Virus record (IMG/VR): IMGVR_UViG_3300036766_000278 | Span: 1 to 36,942 of that record | Reading direction: 5' to 3' (one strand) | Source: a virus | Length of the DNA stretch: 36,942 nt | Shown: positions 12,411 through 20,906 of the stretch, piece by piece | Numbering within the stretch: the stretch's first letter is position 1 | Layout: each line of letters opens with the position of its first letter | The notes under the pieces: generated by a model | What the model saw: only the letters and a program-made list of their open reading frames with translations | Told to the model about the DNA's origin: nothing | The model's database searches: none | Translations under genes and position numbers: made by a program

Positions 12411-14585
12411 GTGCCGCTCCTTGATGCGCCGGCCGAGATGCTTGGTCCGAACACCGGCATCCCAGTAGAAGCGCAAGGCGATCCGCCCGAGATCGTCAAT
12501 CTCGTCACCGAGTTGTCCGAGGACGAACTAAAGGATCTGGCGAAGGCCGTAGAACAGGGTTTCGAGGACGACCGCACCTCACGCGAGCCCCGCATGCGCC
12601 GCATGCGCAAGGCGCAGAAGTTGGTCGCCTCCGACCTCGACCCGAAGACGGTTCCCTTCCAGAACGCCGCGAACGTCAACGTCCCTGTCCTGCTGAACGC
12701 GCTGCGGCAGTACAGTTCCAGGCTTTGGGACATGCTGGTCCCAGGCTCTGGGAATATCAGCCACGTCAACGCGACCTCGGTCAAGAACGTCGAGCGGGCG
12801 CAGGCGGCAGAGCGGTACTTCAACAGCTTCATCAAGTACGAGCTGCCCGTCTATGCCCTCTCCTGGTACCAGACGATCTACCAGGTTTGTGGCCCCGGCT
12901 CGGGCTTCCGGCGCCGCTGCTACGACCTCCGCGAGAAGCGCATCCGCGTGGATTCCCTCTCGATGGAGAACGTTGTCGTCTCCTACAACGAGCAGAACCT
13001 CGACCCCACCATGCGCGGCGTTCGACGGTACTCCGTCGTGCTCCGCATGGACGAGCGCGAGATGGCCCCACTCCTCGCCGACAAGACGTTTGTGCTCCCG
13101 AAGGACGAGGGAACGAAGGGCCTGAACACGGGCGACGACGAGATCCCCAAGAGCGAGTTCGCGAAGGGCATCGACAAGATCGACGGCGTGAACCCGCCCG
13201 CCGACAGCAAGACCACCCGACAGCCGCACTCCATCATCGAGCAGTATCTCTGGTGGAAGCTGCCGTCGAAGAAGAAAGTCCCAGGCTTTGACGGCGAATG
13301 GCACCCCATCATCGCCTGGCTCGACGTCCGCTCGCGCAAGGTGATGCGCGTCGTGCTCCGCGAGGAGGACGATCCGACCGACAAGCGGCGCTTCGACCGT
13401 CAGGTACAGGACAAGAAAGACTGGATGGCGGCGCTCATGATGCGCCAGCCCGAGATGGACGAGATGGGGAACGCCGTCCCCGGCAGCATGGAGATGCAGC
13501 CCGAGCCCCCCGAGCCCGAGCCCGTCCGCCAGCGCGAGACGTGCTTTCTACTTCACGTCCGCGGCTTTGCCAGCGATGGCTTCTACGGCTCAGGGTTCTA
13601 CGACACCCTCGGCGCCCTGAACGCAGCCATCAACGTCATCGCCAATCAGGTCATCGACACCGGCACCATGAAGAATGCGGGAGGTGGTTGGTACTCCTCC
13701 CAGATCAGGATGCCAACGGGTGGACTCTCGTTCTCGCCCGGCGAGTATCACCGCATCGAAGGCCCGGCCGCCCTCCTCAAGGACGGCATCCGCGAGCGGA
13801 TCTCTCCGGAGCCTTCCGTCGTCTCGATGCCGATGGTGCAGTTCCTCCAGGGCTCTGCCGAGCAGGCCACATCATCGGGTGGCGTCATGTCCGGCGAGAA
13901 GCCTGCCTCCCACGAGGCCGCCACCACCACACAGATCCGTGTCGAAGAGGCCCGCTCGCAGATCCTCGTGCTCGCCCGCCTCATCGCCATCGCCATGTCG
14001 GCCGAGTTTGTCGGCCTGTGGCGCGACCTCTCCCTCTTCCTCGACGAGAACGAGGCCCAGCGCGTCGTGGACGACGACGGCACCGTCCAGGAGTACCGCC
14101 TCAAGCGCAGCGACTTCGTGGCAGACGCCGACGTGATGCCATCGGCCGACCCTGGCGTCACCTCGCAGAGCGAACTCGTCGCCAAGGCGCAAGGTTTCCT
14201 CGGCGCAGTCATGCAGAACCCGCTCACCGCCCAGAGTCCCGAGATGGTTCGCGCCGCTACTGTCGATTACCTCTCCGCCATCGGTAAGCGTGCATACGTC
14301 AAACTGATCCCACCAGCGCCGCCACCCGGTCCACCCCCTCCGGTCCCTCAGTGGAAGGAAAACGCCGGCTTCCTGATGGAGCAGGACTCCCAGGTCAACC
14401 CGCAGGACGACGACGACGAGCACCTTCACGAGATGGGCCTCTTCCGTGGCGACCCGTACGGCTACGACCACCTCACGCCGACCGGCCAGAAGATGTACGA
14501 CGCCCACGCGCGCGCCCACATGGCCAGCAAGCTTATAAAGGAGAGGACGGCAGACCATGCCCCCCAGCAACTTCAAGCCGTTTGA
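12411..14585 (+). CDS. Portal protein, 724 aa
   Basis: The GTG at 12411 follows AGGG at 8 bases. The length is close to P22 gp1 (725 aa). The pattern ANVNVPVLLNALRQYSSRLW near residue 90 and NAAINVIANQVIDTG near 405 is typical of dodecameric portal proteins of large podovirus type. A Pro-rich segment (PPAPPPGPPPPVPQW, about 635) and an acidic DDDDEH tract lie near the C-terminus. It forms the ring through which TerL pumps DNA and to which the tail machine attaches. Gene order TerL-portal supports this strongly. Confidence 0.88.
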   Translation: MPLLDAPAEMLGPNTGIPVEAQGDPPEIVNLVTELSEDELKDLAKAVEQGFEDDRTSREPRMRRMRKAQKLVASDLDPKTVPFQNAANVNVPVLLNALRQYSSRLWDMLVPGSGNISHVNATSVKNVERAQAAERYFNSFIKYELPVYALSWYQTIYQVCGPGSGFRRRCYDLREKRIRVDSLSMENVVVSYNEQNLDPTMRGVRRYSVVLRMDEREMAPLLADKTFVLPKDEGTKGLNTGDDEIPKSEFAKGIDKIDGVNPPADSKTTRQPHSIIEQYLWWKLPSKKKVPGFDGEWHPIIAWLDVRSRKVMRVVLREEDDPTDKRRFDRQVQDKKDWMAALMMRQPEMDEMGNAVPGSMEMQPEPPEPEPVRQRETCFLLHVRGFASDGFYGSGFYDTLGALNAAINVIANQVIDTGTMKNAGGGWYSSQIRMPTGGLSFSPGEYHRIEGPAALLKDGIRERISPEPSVVSMPMVQFLQGSAEQATSSGGVMSGEKPASHEAATTTQIRVEEARSQILVLARLIAIAMSAEFVGLWRDLSLFLDENEAQRVVDDDGTVQEYRLKRSDFVADADVMPSADPGVTSQSELVAKAQGFLGAVMQNPLTAQSPEMVRAATVDYLSAIGKRAYVKLIPPAPPPGPPPPVPQWKENAGFLMEQDSQVNPQDDDDEHLHEMGLFRGDPYGYDHLTPTGQKMYDAHARAHMASKLIKERTADHAPQQLQAV

Positions 14586-14853
14586 CGATCTATCCAAGGA
14601 AGACCGCGAAGCGTGGCGCGGGCTGCCGACAACGCGCGCCTTTCGGTCCCTCCTCGGCAAGCTCACGTACCAGACCAGGGACGCCATGATGGCTTGTGCA
14701 GAAAAGGGCGAGGACGTGCGCGTTCTAGTCGGCAAAGCTCGCGCCTACGAGGCGATCATGTCGGAAGTGCTTTCAGATCCGCCCGACGCCACGGCCGCGC
14801 CGGTTGAGGAGCCCTTCATCGACCCGGCCGACGTCTTTAAGGAGATGCAGTGA
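14557..14853 (+). CDS. Hypothetical protein, 98 aa, overlaps portal end
   Basis: The ATG at 14557 is 29 bp inside the portal gene, with AAGGAGAGG upstream. The sequence is helical and soluble (FDDLSKEDREAWRGLPTTRA), with an acidic tail. Similar small acidic ORFs often sit between portal and capsid genes in phages, sometimes as assembly factors. Function unknown. Confidence 0.72.
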   Translation: MPPSNFKPFDDLSKEDREAWRGLPTTRAFRSLLGKLTYQTRDAMMACAEKGEDVRVLVGKARAYEAIMSEVLSDPPDATAAPVEEPFIDPADVFKEMQ

Positions 14854-15290
14854 AATACAACGAGATCCTCGGCCATCCAGCGAACGACCGCCTACTCGTC
14901 GAACTCATCGATATCCCCGAGAAAACGGCCGGCGGTATCCACATCGCCCTCTCGACCCGACAAAACCTTGAGCGCACATCGGGACGCGGCATCATCGTAG
15001 ACGCCGGACTATCCGCGCGGGACACGATGCGATCCTACAAGTGGGAGATCGGCGATCAGGTCACATTCGGTAAGTTCGCCCCCGTGTACATGGCGGGAAC
15101 CGAATGGGACGACGCCGAGGGGCGCAACCATCGCGGGATCATCCTTGTTATCGGCGACGTGTTCACCAATGTATCGATGGCCGCCCGGCTCAACGCCGGG
15201 ACCGTGAAGATCGAGTTCAACCACGAGATCGCGCAGCACGTCGCCGTTGCTGCAACCAAGAACGGAGCGACGCATGCCATCGCCGTCTGA
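14850..15290 (+). CDS. GroES-like co-chaperonin
   Basis: The GTG overlaps the upstream stop (GTGA). The 146-residue product has the Cpn10 pattern: NDRLLVEL (12-19), the mobile-loop sequence EKTAGGIHI (24-32, as GroES K-S/T-A-G-G-I), GRGIIVDAG (45-53) and WEIGDQVTFGKF (65-76), then RGIILVIGDVF. GroES-type proteins cap GroEL and enlarge or tune its chamber. Cellular GroES has about 97 residues; here a C-terminal extension of about 40 is added. Phage T4 gp31 is a precedent in which a phage replaces GroES to fold its capsid protein. Lying between portal and scaffold suggests use of host GroEL for this phage's head proteins (inference). Confidence 0.85.
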   Translation: MKYNEILGHPANDRLLVELIDIPEKTAGGIHIALSTRQNLERTSGRGIIVDAGLSARDTMRSYKWEIGDQVTFGKFAPVYMAGTEWDDAEGRNHRGIILVIGDVFTNVSMAARLNAGTVKIEFNHEIAQHVAVAATKNGATHAIAV

Positions 15291-16176
15291 GGAACTGACC
15301 GACGACGCCCCCGAGCACGACGAATCTGCGGCGTCTGAGCCTGAAGTAAGGGCGCGTCCAGAGCCAGAGATGGCGCCGGTTCCCGCCCCGCTGGCGCCCA
15401 TCCGACGCGGCGCAAAGCAGGCGTTCGACGAGGTGGCGAAGCTCCGCGACGAGTTCTCCAACTACCGCAGCGAGTCAGAGAAGAAGTGGAACTCCGAGCG
15501 GGAGACGTGGCAGTCCGAGCGCCAGCGCCTCGCCGAGGACACCCGCGCCGCCCGCGAGGCGGCCGACCGCGCCGCGCAGGTCAGACCACGCGACGACGGC
15601 GCGAACGCCGACCGCGACTACGCAGATGCCATCAAGGATCTCACCGGGAAGCGATGGCGCGCAGCCCAGAATAACGACTCAGCCGCGTGGGACGAAGTGG
15701 ATAGCGCAATACGCGAGCTTGAACGCGAGCGCATAAGGCGCGACGTGACGGCCGACATCGAGAAGCGCATAGCCGACTCTCGGCCTCCCGAGTTGCCGCC
15801 TGAGATCGAAGAGCTCGAGCACGAGTATCGGAACCTCGTGGTCAAGCCAGGCGCCCGCCAGACCATCGGCGCCTTCGACTCCGCTCTAGCCGCTCGCGGG
15901 GAACCCAACGGCGCCGCGCGCTACCGCAAGGCGTTCGAGCAGGCCGCCATCGCATACGGCGTCAAGGATCCGCCGGCTGCCGAGAGACAGACATCCGCCC
16001 AGCGCGCCCGGTCACTCCCTGGTGGCGGAGGAGCTGGTGGGACGAACGGTGGCGGCGGGAAGCCGCAGGCAATGATGCCGCCGGGATGGCGCGACGTCGC
16101 CAAGCGCGAGAATATGTCCGAGGACGAATACACCCGGATTTGGATCAAACATCACCCGGAGATGATCCAAGATTAG
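15274..16176 (+). CDS. Scaffolding protein candidate, 300 aa
   Basis: The ATG at 15274 follows GGAG at 7 bases. The N-terminal 45 residues are acidic and Pro-rich. Residues about 50-110 are charged coiled coil (KLRDEFSNYRSESEKKWNSE). Then comes a helical middle and a glycine-rich linker (SLPGGGGAGGTNGGGG) before a basic/acidic C-terminus ending HHPEMIQD. Composition and position between portal and capsid genes match scaffold proteins, which shape the procapsid and then leave. No sequence family is identified. A 133-bp gap follows. Confidence 0.65.
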   Translation: MPSPSEELTDDAPEHDESAASEPEVRARPEPEMAPVPAPLAPIRRGAKQAFDEVAKLRDEFSNYRSESEKKWNSERETWQSERQRLAEDTRAAREAADRAAQVRPRDDGANADRDYADAIKDLTGKRWRAAQNNDSAAWDEVDSAIRELERERIRRDVTADIEKRIADSRPPELPPEIEELEHEYRNLVVKPGARQTIGAFDSALAARGEPNGAARYRKAFEQAAIAYGVKDPPAAERQTSAQRARSLPGGGGAGGTNGGGGKPQAMMPPGWRDVAKRENMSEDEYTRIWIKHHPEMIQD

Positions 16177-16309
16177 CTTGACAAGCGCCACGCTATAGCA
16201 CAGCGTTTGTATTCGTAGCGTTGTCCGTGAGTTCGCCGGGACGCTCCCACATCAGCCAGCTACTCGGGTTCGTGAGTCCACCGAACGAGGAGGCGGCAGG
16301 GAGAGTCCC
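16177..16309 (+). other. 133-bp gap between scaffold and next gene
   Basis: TTGACA occurs at 16178-16183, but no good -10 lies at 16-18 bp; TATAGC at 16194 is too close and TGTATT at 16208-16213 too far. ACGCT (16190-16194) and AGCGT (16202-16206) form a 5-bp stem. The gap may hold an unusual promoter or a weak terminator; I see nothing firmer. GGGAGAG before the ATG at 16310 is a good Shine-Dalgarno. Confidence 0.4.
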
Positions 16310-16777
16310 ATGCCCGAGCCCACGACCGAACCGCAGACCCCGCAGAGACGCAAGGATCCGCCGAGTCGTCCGACGCAGCCGGAGGTTGTGAGGGCGGGAC
16401 TCGTGTCGGGCCGGTTCCTGAAGGAAGCCGGCTGGGTCTACCAGCGCATCCATCGGGACGACATGATGGCCCAGACCTACCCGCGCATGCTGGAGCCGCT
16501 GGGAAAGATGTTCGGAGGCTGGACGCCGGTGCGCGGCGACAAAAACGCCTTCCTGTACCGCCGCGCCGACGACTCCACCGACGAGACATTCGTGATGGAC
16601 GCTGACACGGTGTGGGGGTGTTGCCGCGAGGAGGAGCACGCGCTGCTCTTGGCCAACGAGGCCATGAAGCACGACAACCGAGTCAAGCTGCTCCGCACCG
16701 ACCAGATCGACGAAGGCCAAGTAACAACCGTCAACAAGTGGCGTGGTCCCGAAGGCCGCCCCGTTCTCGAAGACTGA
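16310..16777 (+). CDS. Hypothetical structural-region protein, 155 aa
   Basis: I do not recognise it. It has a disordered, Pro/Arg-rich start (MPEPTTEPQTPQRRKDPPSR), then a mixed core with WVYQRIH, FGGWTPVRGDKNAFLYR and VWGCCREEEHALLLAN. It sits between scaffold and decoration candidates, so a head role is likely. Confidence 0.7.
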   Translation: MPEPTTEPQTPQRRKDPPSRPTQPEVVRAGLVSGRFLKEAGWVYQRIHRDDMMAQTYPRMLEPLGKMFGGWTPVRGDKNAFLYRRADDSTDETFVMDADTVWGCCREEEHALLLANEAMKHDNRVKLLRTDQIDEGQVTTVNKWRGPEGRPVLED

Positions 16778-16787
16778 GGAGAGACCC

Positions 16788-17381
16788 ATGGCAAACAATG
16801 CGAACAACGTCAGTGGCTTCGAGGTCTACCGCCACCGGAGCGGCAAGGCCGTTACCACCATCGAGCGCCCGCTCAACGCGACCCACGCGGCAATGCACGC
16901 CGGATCCTTCGTGAAGCAGGACACCGGGGCCTTCACCTGGATCAAGGCCGTCGCCGGTGATTCGATCTCCAGTCTCGCGGTCGGCTTCCGCTTCAACGAC
17001 GCCTCGGGCAAGGAGGTCCAGTCGGACTTTATCGATGCCAACGTCGCCGGCTTCGTCACCATGATCGACGATCCCGCGAACTGCGAGTACATCGGCATCC
17101 TGTCGAAGGCGGTCATCGCGAACGCCACGACGCTGAACTTCGACATCATCAACGGGACCGACACCGCGGCGAAGTCGCTCCAGACCATCGATGGCGGCAC
17201 GACCACGACTCCCGCAACGACCACGCTTCAGTTGCGCGGCGTGCGCTACCTGAAGAAGCAGGGCGACGACAACGCCCTCGGTGACGATGTGACCGCCGAT
17301 CTCGCGCGGCTCATCGTCCGCATCAACAAGGTCCAGAGCGATCAGGCCCTGGGCACCGTAACCGCCGTCGGCGCGCCGTAA
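16788..17381 (+). CDS. Capsid decoration/stabilisation candidate, 197 aa
   Basis: The ATG at 16788 follows GAGGAGA at 6 bases. The protein is beta-rich with many Gly, Thr and Ala and no membrane part (GFVTMIDDPANCEYIGIL; TIDGGTTTTPATTT loop). Its place immediately before the major capsid gene matches decoration proteins such as lambda gpD, but no family is recognised. Expected to be abundant, judging by its strong Shine-Dalgarno. Confidence 0.6.
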   Translation: MANNANNVSGFEVYRHRSGKAVTTIERPLNATHAAMHAGSFVKQDTGAFTWIKAVAGDSISSLAVGFRFNDASGKEVQSDFIDANVAGFVTMIDDPANCEYIGILSKAVIANATTLNFDIINGTDTAAKSLQTIDGGTTTTPATTTLQLRGVRYLKKQGDDNALGDDVTADLARLIVRINKVQSDQALGTVTAVGAP

Positions 17382-17406
17382 CCCTAGGAACTGAGGAGAC
17401 ACCACC

Positions 17407-18324
17407 ATGCCCGCAGGCGTACAGACCATCAGCGACTGGTTCGCGGCTCACGAGCCAGTCGTCTACAAGCATATCAATCTGGGCAAGACCCAGCACAAGA
17501 AGGTCTACGATAAGATCTTCAAGGTCGGAGAGACCAAGTACCAGATCGAAGACCAGGCTGTCTGGTCCGGTCCCAACACGTTCGATCGCCATCTGGAAAA
17601 CCAGACGATCGAGCCGAAGAAGATCACGGTCGCATGGAAGAGCCGCAAGACGGCGGTGTTCTATACCGCCATGCTGACCGCCTCCAAGGAGTCGCTCATC
17701 GGTGAACGCACCGACGGCGCTCTGCGGCGCAAGGCCGAGCGGATGGGCCTGGCGGGCGAGGTCACGCCGGATTGGCTGACCGCGCTCTTCCTCGACCGCG
17801 GCTTCACCGACGTCACCATCGGCGACGGCAAGTCTCTCTACGCGACCGACCACAACCTGGGCCAGCATGGCACCTTCTCGAACATGTCGAGCGACGCCCT
17901 GTCGCACGCCGGTATCGAGTCGGCCATGGTCGCCCTGTCGCAGATCAAGAACTACGACGGCATCCCCGAGGCCCTGGACGTCGGATGCATCGTGGTCCAC
18001 CCCACCAAGTGGCCGCTGCTCCAAACGCTCATGAAGACCGAGAAGCGCACGGGCGGACTCTTCAACGACGTTTCCTTCGTCCACGACGAGGGCGGCGGAT
18101 GGGACCGAGTGCCCAACCGCTTCCTGCAAACCACGACCTACTGGCACCTCATCACCGAGGTCACCAAGCGTGGCGACGGCCTGTTCCTCAAGTGGCTTGA
18201 GGAGCTGAACTACGTGCGCGATCAGGTGCAAGCGCAGCGCACGGCTCAGTTCATCGGAGCCATGGGCCTGATGTACGGCTGCTACGATCCGCACGGCGCC
18301 TACGGCTCGAACGCGGTCACCTAA
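17407..18324 (+). CDS. Major capsid protein, Mu gpT-like
   Basis: The ATG follows GAGGAGACACCACC. The 305-residue product has the layout of Mu-like gpT and related HK97-fold coat proteins: DFxxx early strand region (KKVYDKIFKVGETKYQIEDQ), KSLYATDHNLGQHGTF (about 140), DALSHAGIESAMVAL (about 161) and the DVGCIVVHPTKWPLL segment (about 194). It ends in YGCYDPHGAYGSNAVT. The HK97 fold forms the icosahedral shell. Its position after scaffold and decoration candidates fits. Similarity to gpT is by pattern, not alignment. Confidence 0.82.
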   Translation: MPAGVQTISDWFAAHEPVVYKHINLGKTQHKKVYDKIFKVGETKYQIEDQAVWSGPNTFDRHLENQTIEPKKITVAWKSRKTAVFYTAMLTASKESLIGERTDGALRRKAERMGLAGEVTPDWLTALFLDRGFTDVTIGDGKSLYATDHNLGQHGTFSNMSSDALSHAGIESAMVALSQIKNYDGIPEALDVGCIVVHPTKWPLLQTLMKTEKRTGGLFNDVSFVHDEGGGWDRVPNRFLQTTTYWHLITEVTKRGDGLFLKWLEELNYVRDQVQAQRTAQFIGAMGLMYGCYDPHGAYGSNAVT

Positions 18325-18345
18325 CCGGAAAGGGGCGGCTCCAAC

Positions 18346-19191
18346 ATGGCCGCGACTTCTTGGCGTCTTTGGGGACGGCTGGCCTCTACCGGGCCGGCCT
18401 CCCTCATCGCACCCGTGCATTTCCGCGCGGCCCCCGGCATCAACGTGCTGTGGGTCGATTCCCTGAACGGGGACGACGCGAAATCTGGCCACAACAAGGA
18501 AGAACCGAAGAAGACGATCGAGTCGGCCGTAGGTGCATCCGAGAACGGGACCATGATCGTTCTCCTGCCTGGGTTCGACCAGGCGGTCCCGTCCGTTATC
18601 AGTCTGGGAACTCCGGTGGGCTTTTCGATCGTAGGGCAAGGGGAAGGAGCCCAGCAAGCCATACTTCGCACCGCTGACGCCGACGGCCTGATCTCAAGCG
18701 GAGGCGGCCTCACCCTGGAAAACATCAGATTCCCCGAGTCGGAGATCGCGCTCACGTCTCCCAAGATTACCGTAGAGTCTGGCGGCAATCTTCGCATGCT
18801 GGACTGCCTAGTTGAGTGCGGAACTAACGACGTGCGCGCAGCGGTCTACAACAACCTCAGCACATTACGTACGAGTGGCTGCACCTTCCGCGTCACATCC
18901 GGCCACCCGCTGCAAGCTATCAAGCACGCCGGCGGAATTACGGAGATTGATACCTGCCTAATCGACGGTGGCGTGTTCGGATGGCGTGACAACGCCGGTG
19001 GCCATCAGGTGGCCGTCGAGGCTGCCGTGTCTGGGTTCCTTGACATGCACGCATCGAAACTCCGCGGTCACTCCGATGTGTTCGTTCACGTCGATACAAC
19101 CCTGGTGGTTGCAGATATTCGCTTCGACGTTGCTTCTGACCGCGGCGACGATTGCTCTGTCCTGTTCGAGGTGGCCGGGGAGTTCGGATAG
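18346..19191 (+). CDS. Right-handed beta-helix protein, 281 aa
   Basis: The sequence VDSLNGDDAKSGHNKEEPKK then TIESAVGA and MIVLLPGFDQ (about 37-80) is the entry motif of pectate-lyase/parallel beta-helix proteins. Residues 110-270 have the repeating short-strand, turn and stacked residue character. No catalytic triad is evident. The beta-helix directly after the capsid gene is unusual; it may be a capsid-bound decoration or a receptor-binding appendage. No signal peptide; the AAPGI at about 28 is not one. Confidence 0.65.
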   Translation: MAATSWRLWGRLASTGPASLIAPVHFRAAPGINVLWVDSLNGDDAKSGHNKEEPKKTIESAVGASENGTMIVLLPGFDQAVPSVISLGTPVGFSIVGQGEGAQQAILRTADADGLISSGGGLTLENIRFPESEIALTSPKITVESGGNLRMLDCLVECGTNDVRAAVYNNLSTLRTSGCTFRVTSGHPLQAIKHAGGITEIDTCLIDGGVFGWRDNAGGHQVAVEAAVSGFLDMHASKLRGHSDVFVHVDTTLVVADIRFDVASDRGDDCSVLFEVAGEFG

Positions 19192-19194
19192 TTC

Positions 19195-20127
19195 ATGTCG
19201 TCAATCGAGACCAGATCGCCAGAGTGGAAGCCGGGCGACTGGCTGACCCAGTGTGCATGGCACCCGTTCACCATCTGGGCCTCCGAGTCATGGATAGACG
19301 CCGAGGGCAAGGTGCGCTGCCGCAAGTTCTGCGGCCAGTACCAGGGATCGCGCACGCTCAAGGAACAAAGTTCCGCCATCGCCCAGGCCCACAAACAGGT
19401 GGAGGCCCCCGCTCCTCCCCGCACCGTCCCCCGCCCGCAGGCCAAGGACTACCTCGGGCCGTGGGCGCGCTGGCCGATGCAGAATACCGTCTCCCGTCTC
19501 CAAGACGCGGCCGGCGTCCACGACGGTATCGCCTCGCCGTTCGCCGCGTCGCTGGTGGACGGGCGCCTTGGTAGCAAGGCGTTCCGTTTCAACGGAACCG
19601 CAGGCTACAAGATTCTGAATTCCGAGGGGGCCAGCCCGACCAAGCCCCCCCCGCCGCCCCCCGTGGCGCCTGCGGGCGGAGGCGGGTTCGCGGTCGCCGC
19701 ATGGATCAAGCCGTCGGCGTTCCCCGCCAGCAACGAGGGGACAATCATCGCCAAGATGCCGACGTCCTTCATTCTCGGCTGGGACCTTGAGATCATCGCC
19801 CCCGATCAGGTCACGTTCTTCTTCGGCGTCACTGCGCCCATCGGGAACTACCAGATCGGCGTATCCACGCCATCGGTCCCAACCCTTCTGACGGCCTGGC
19901 ATCACGTCGCTGCCGACTGGACCGGCGACACGATGGCCATCTACCTGGACGGGGTGCTCGCCGATTCCAAGCCGTCGCCGCTCTACACCGCGTCGGACGA
20001 CCCCATCGCCGTCGGTACGTTCTTCGGATACCCGTCGCCCTTCATCGGCGACATTTACGACGTGCGCTACCTGATGCACCCGTTCGCCGCCGGCGAACTG
20101 GCGTGGATCATGAGTGGAAACTCATGA
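19195..20127 (+). CDS. LamG/concanavalin-like virion protein, 310 aa
   Basis: Residues about 90-300 form a jelly-roll of LamG/ConA type: SKAFRFNGTAGYKIL, FAVAAWIKPSAFPA, then TLLTAWHHVAADWTGDTMAI with YLDGVLADS, and DIYDVRYLMHPF near the end. Such domains bind carbohydrate or decorate virions. An N-terminal cysteine set (Cys20, His23, Cys42, Cys46) could bind metal. A proline run (TKPPPPPPV) interrupts a loop. Coupled (4-bp ATGA overlap) to the next gene; lies 3 bp after the beta-helix gene. Confidence 0.7.
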   Translation: MSSIETRSPEWKPGDWLTQCAWHPFTIWASESWIDAEGKVRCRKFCGQYQGSRTLKEQSSAIAQAHKQVEAPAPPRTVPRPQAKDYLGPWARWPMQNTVSRLQDAAGVHDGIASPFAASLVDGRLGSKAFRFNGTAGYKILNSEGASPTKPPPPPPVAPAGGGGFAVAAWIKPSAFPASNEGTIIAKMPTSFILGWDLEIIAPDQVTFFFGVTAPIGNYQIGVSTPSVPTLLTAWHHVAADWTGDTMAIYLDGVLADSKPSPLYTASDDPIAVGTFFGYPSPFIGDIYDVRYLMHPFAAGELAWIMSGNS

Positions 20128-20855
20128 GCAACCCCGGCACTACCGCCACGTTCGACCTCTCGCGCGCCCGTGTCATCGAGCTCGCGCTCGCCGATGTCTC
20201 TGCCATCGGTCCCGGCCGCAAGCCGACCGCCGAGCAACGTGTCCATGCCGCCACGCTGTTCTCCGAGCTGGCCTCGTCGCTTGCGGCGGCCGGCGTGATG
20301 CGCTTCCTCTATGAGCGTAGGGATCTGACCCTGACGGCCGGCACGGCGCAGTACACGCTCCCAGACGACGTGTGGGACGTGAACGACCCCTTGACCTACC
20401 GCGAGTCGGCGGGGGCAGAGACGCGACGCCCGCTCTGGCCGCTCTCGATATCTGACTACATGCTCCTCGCCAACCGTAACCAGCAGGGTTCCGTCGCCCA
20501 GTACGTCGTCGAGAAGGCGCTGACAGCCGGAGGCGAGGTGGCGAAGGTGTCCTTCTACCAGATCCCAGACGTGACCGGCTCCGTCGTGGAGTACCCCGCC
20601 ATCCTCAAGGTGCGCGACATGACCACGGATGCAAACACGCCGAGCTTCCCGGCCAAGTGGCTCCGCATGCTGCGGTTCGGACTCGCGGCCGAACTGACCT
20701 ATGCCTACAAGGTTCCAATGGAGCGCACGAAGATGCTGATCGACCAGTTCGAGAAGCTGAAGGCAGAGTGCCTGGAGAACGACCACGAAAGAGTGTCGCT
20801 CCAGGTTCTACCTTATGCCAGCAGCGGTGGAGGAGGGAGCGGCTCATGGTATTGA
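20124..20855 (+). CDS. Head-tail adaptor/tail accessory candidate, 243 aa
   Basis: The ATG at 20124 gives an ATGA overlap; a GTG at 20103 is a weaker alternative. The pattern LTAGTAQYTLPDDVWDVNDP (about 72) followed by SISDYMLLANRNQQGS and KVSFYQIPDV is common in proteins that plug below the portal or build the tail hub (P22 gp4-like, T7 gp11-like roles). The C-terminus is Gly/Ser-rich and ends GSWY. Precise class is uncertain. Confidence 0.6.
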   Translation: MSNPGTTATFDLSRARVIELALADVSAIGPGRKPTAEQRVHAATLFSELASSLAAAGVMRFLYERRDLTLTAGTAQYTLPDDVWDVNDPLTYRESAGAETRRPLWPLSISDYMLLANRNQQGSVAQYVVEKALTAGGEVAKVSFYQIPDVTGSVVEYPAILKVRDMTTDANTPSFPAKWLRMLRFGLAAELTYAYKVPMERTKMLIDQFEKLKAECLENDHERVSLQVLPYASSGGGGSGSWY

Positions 20856-20906
20856 CCGTCCTCCTTCCAGGTGTGGCCGTTGACGAGAGAGGATACACCT
20901 AAAGCC

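Noticed and set aside
16178-16183. TTGACA as a sigma-70 promoter after the scaffold gene
   Set aside because: No acceptable -10 element at the right spacing; kept only as a remark in the gap entry.
16230-16300. tRNA-like segment (GGGTTCGTGAGTCC)
   Set aside because: It resembles a T-arm only superficially; no acceptor, D-arm or anticodon stem can be built around it.
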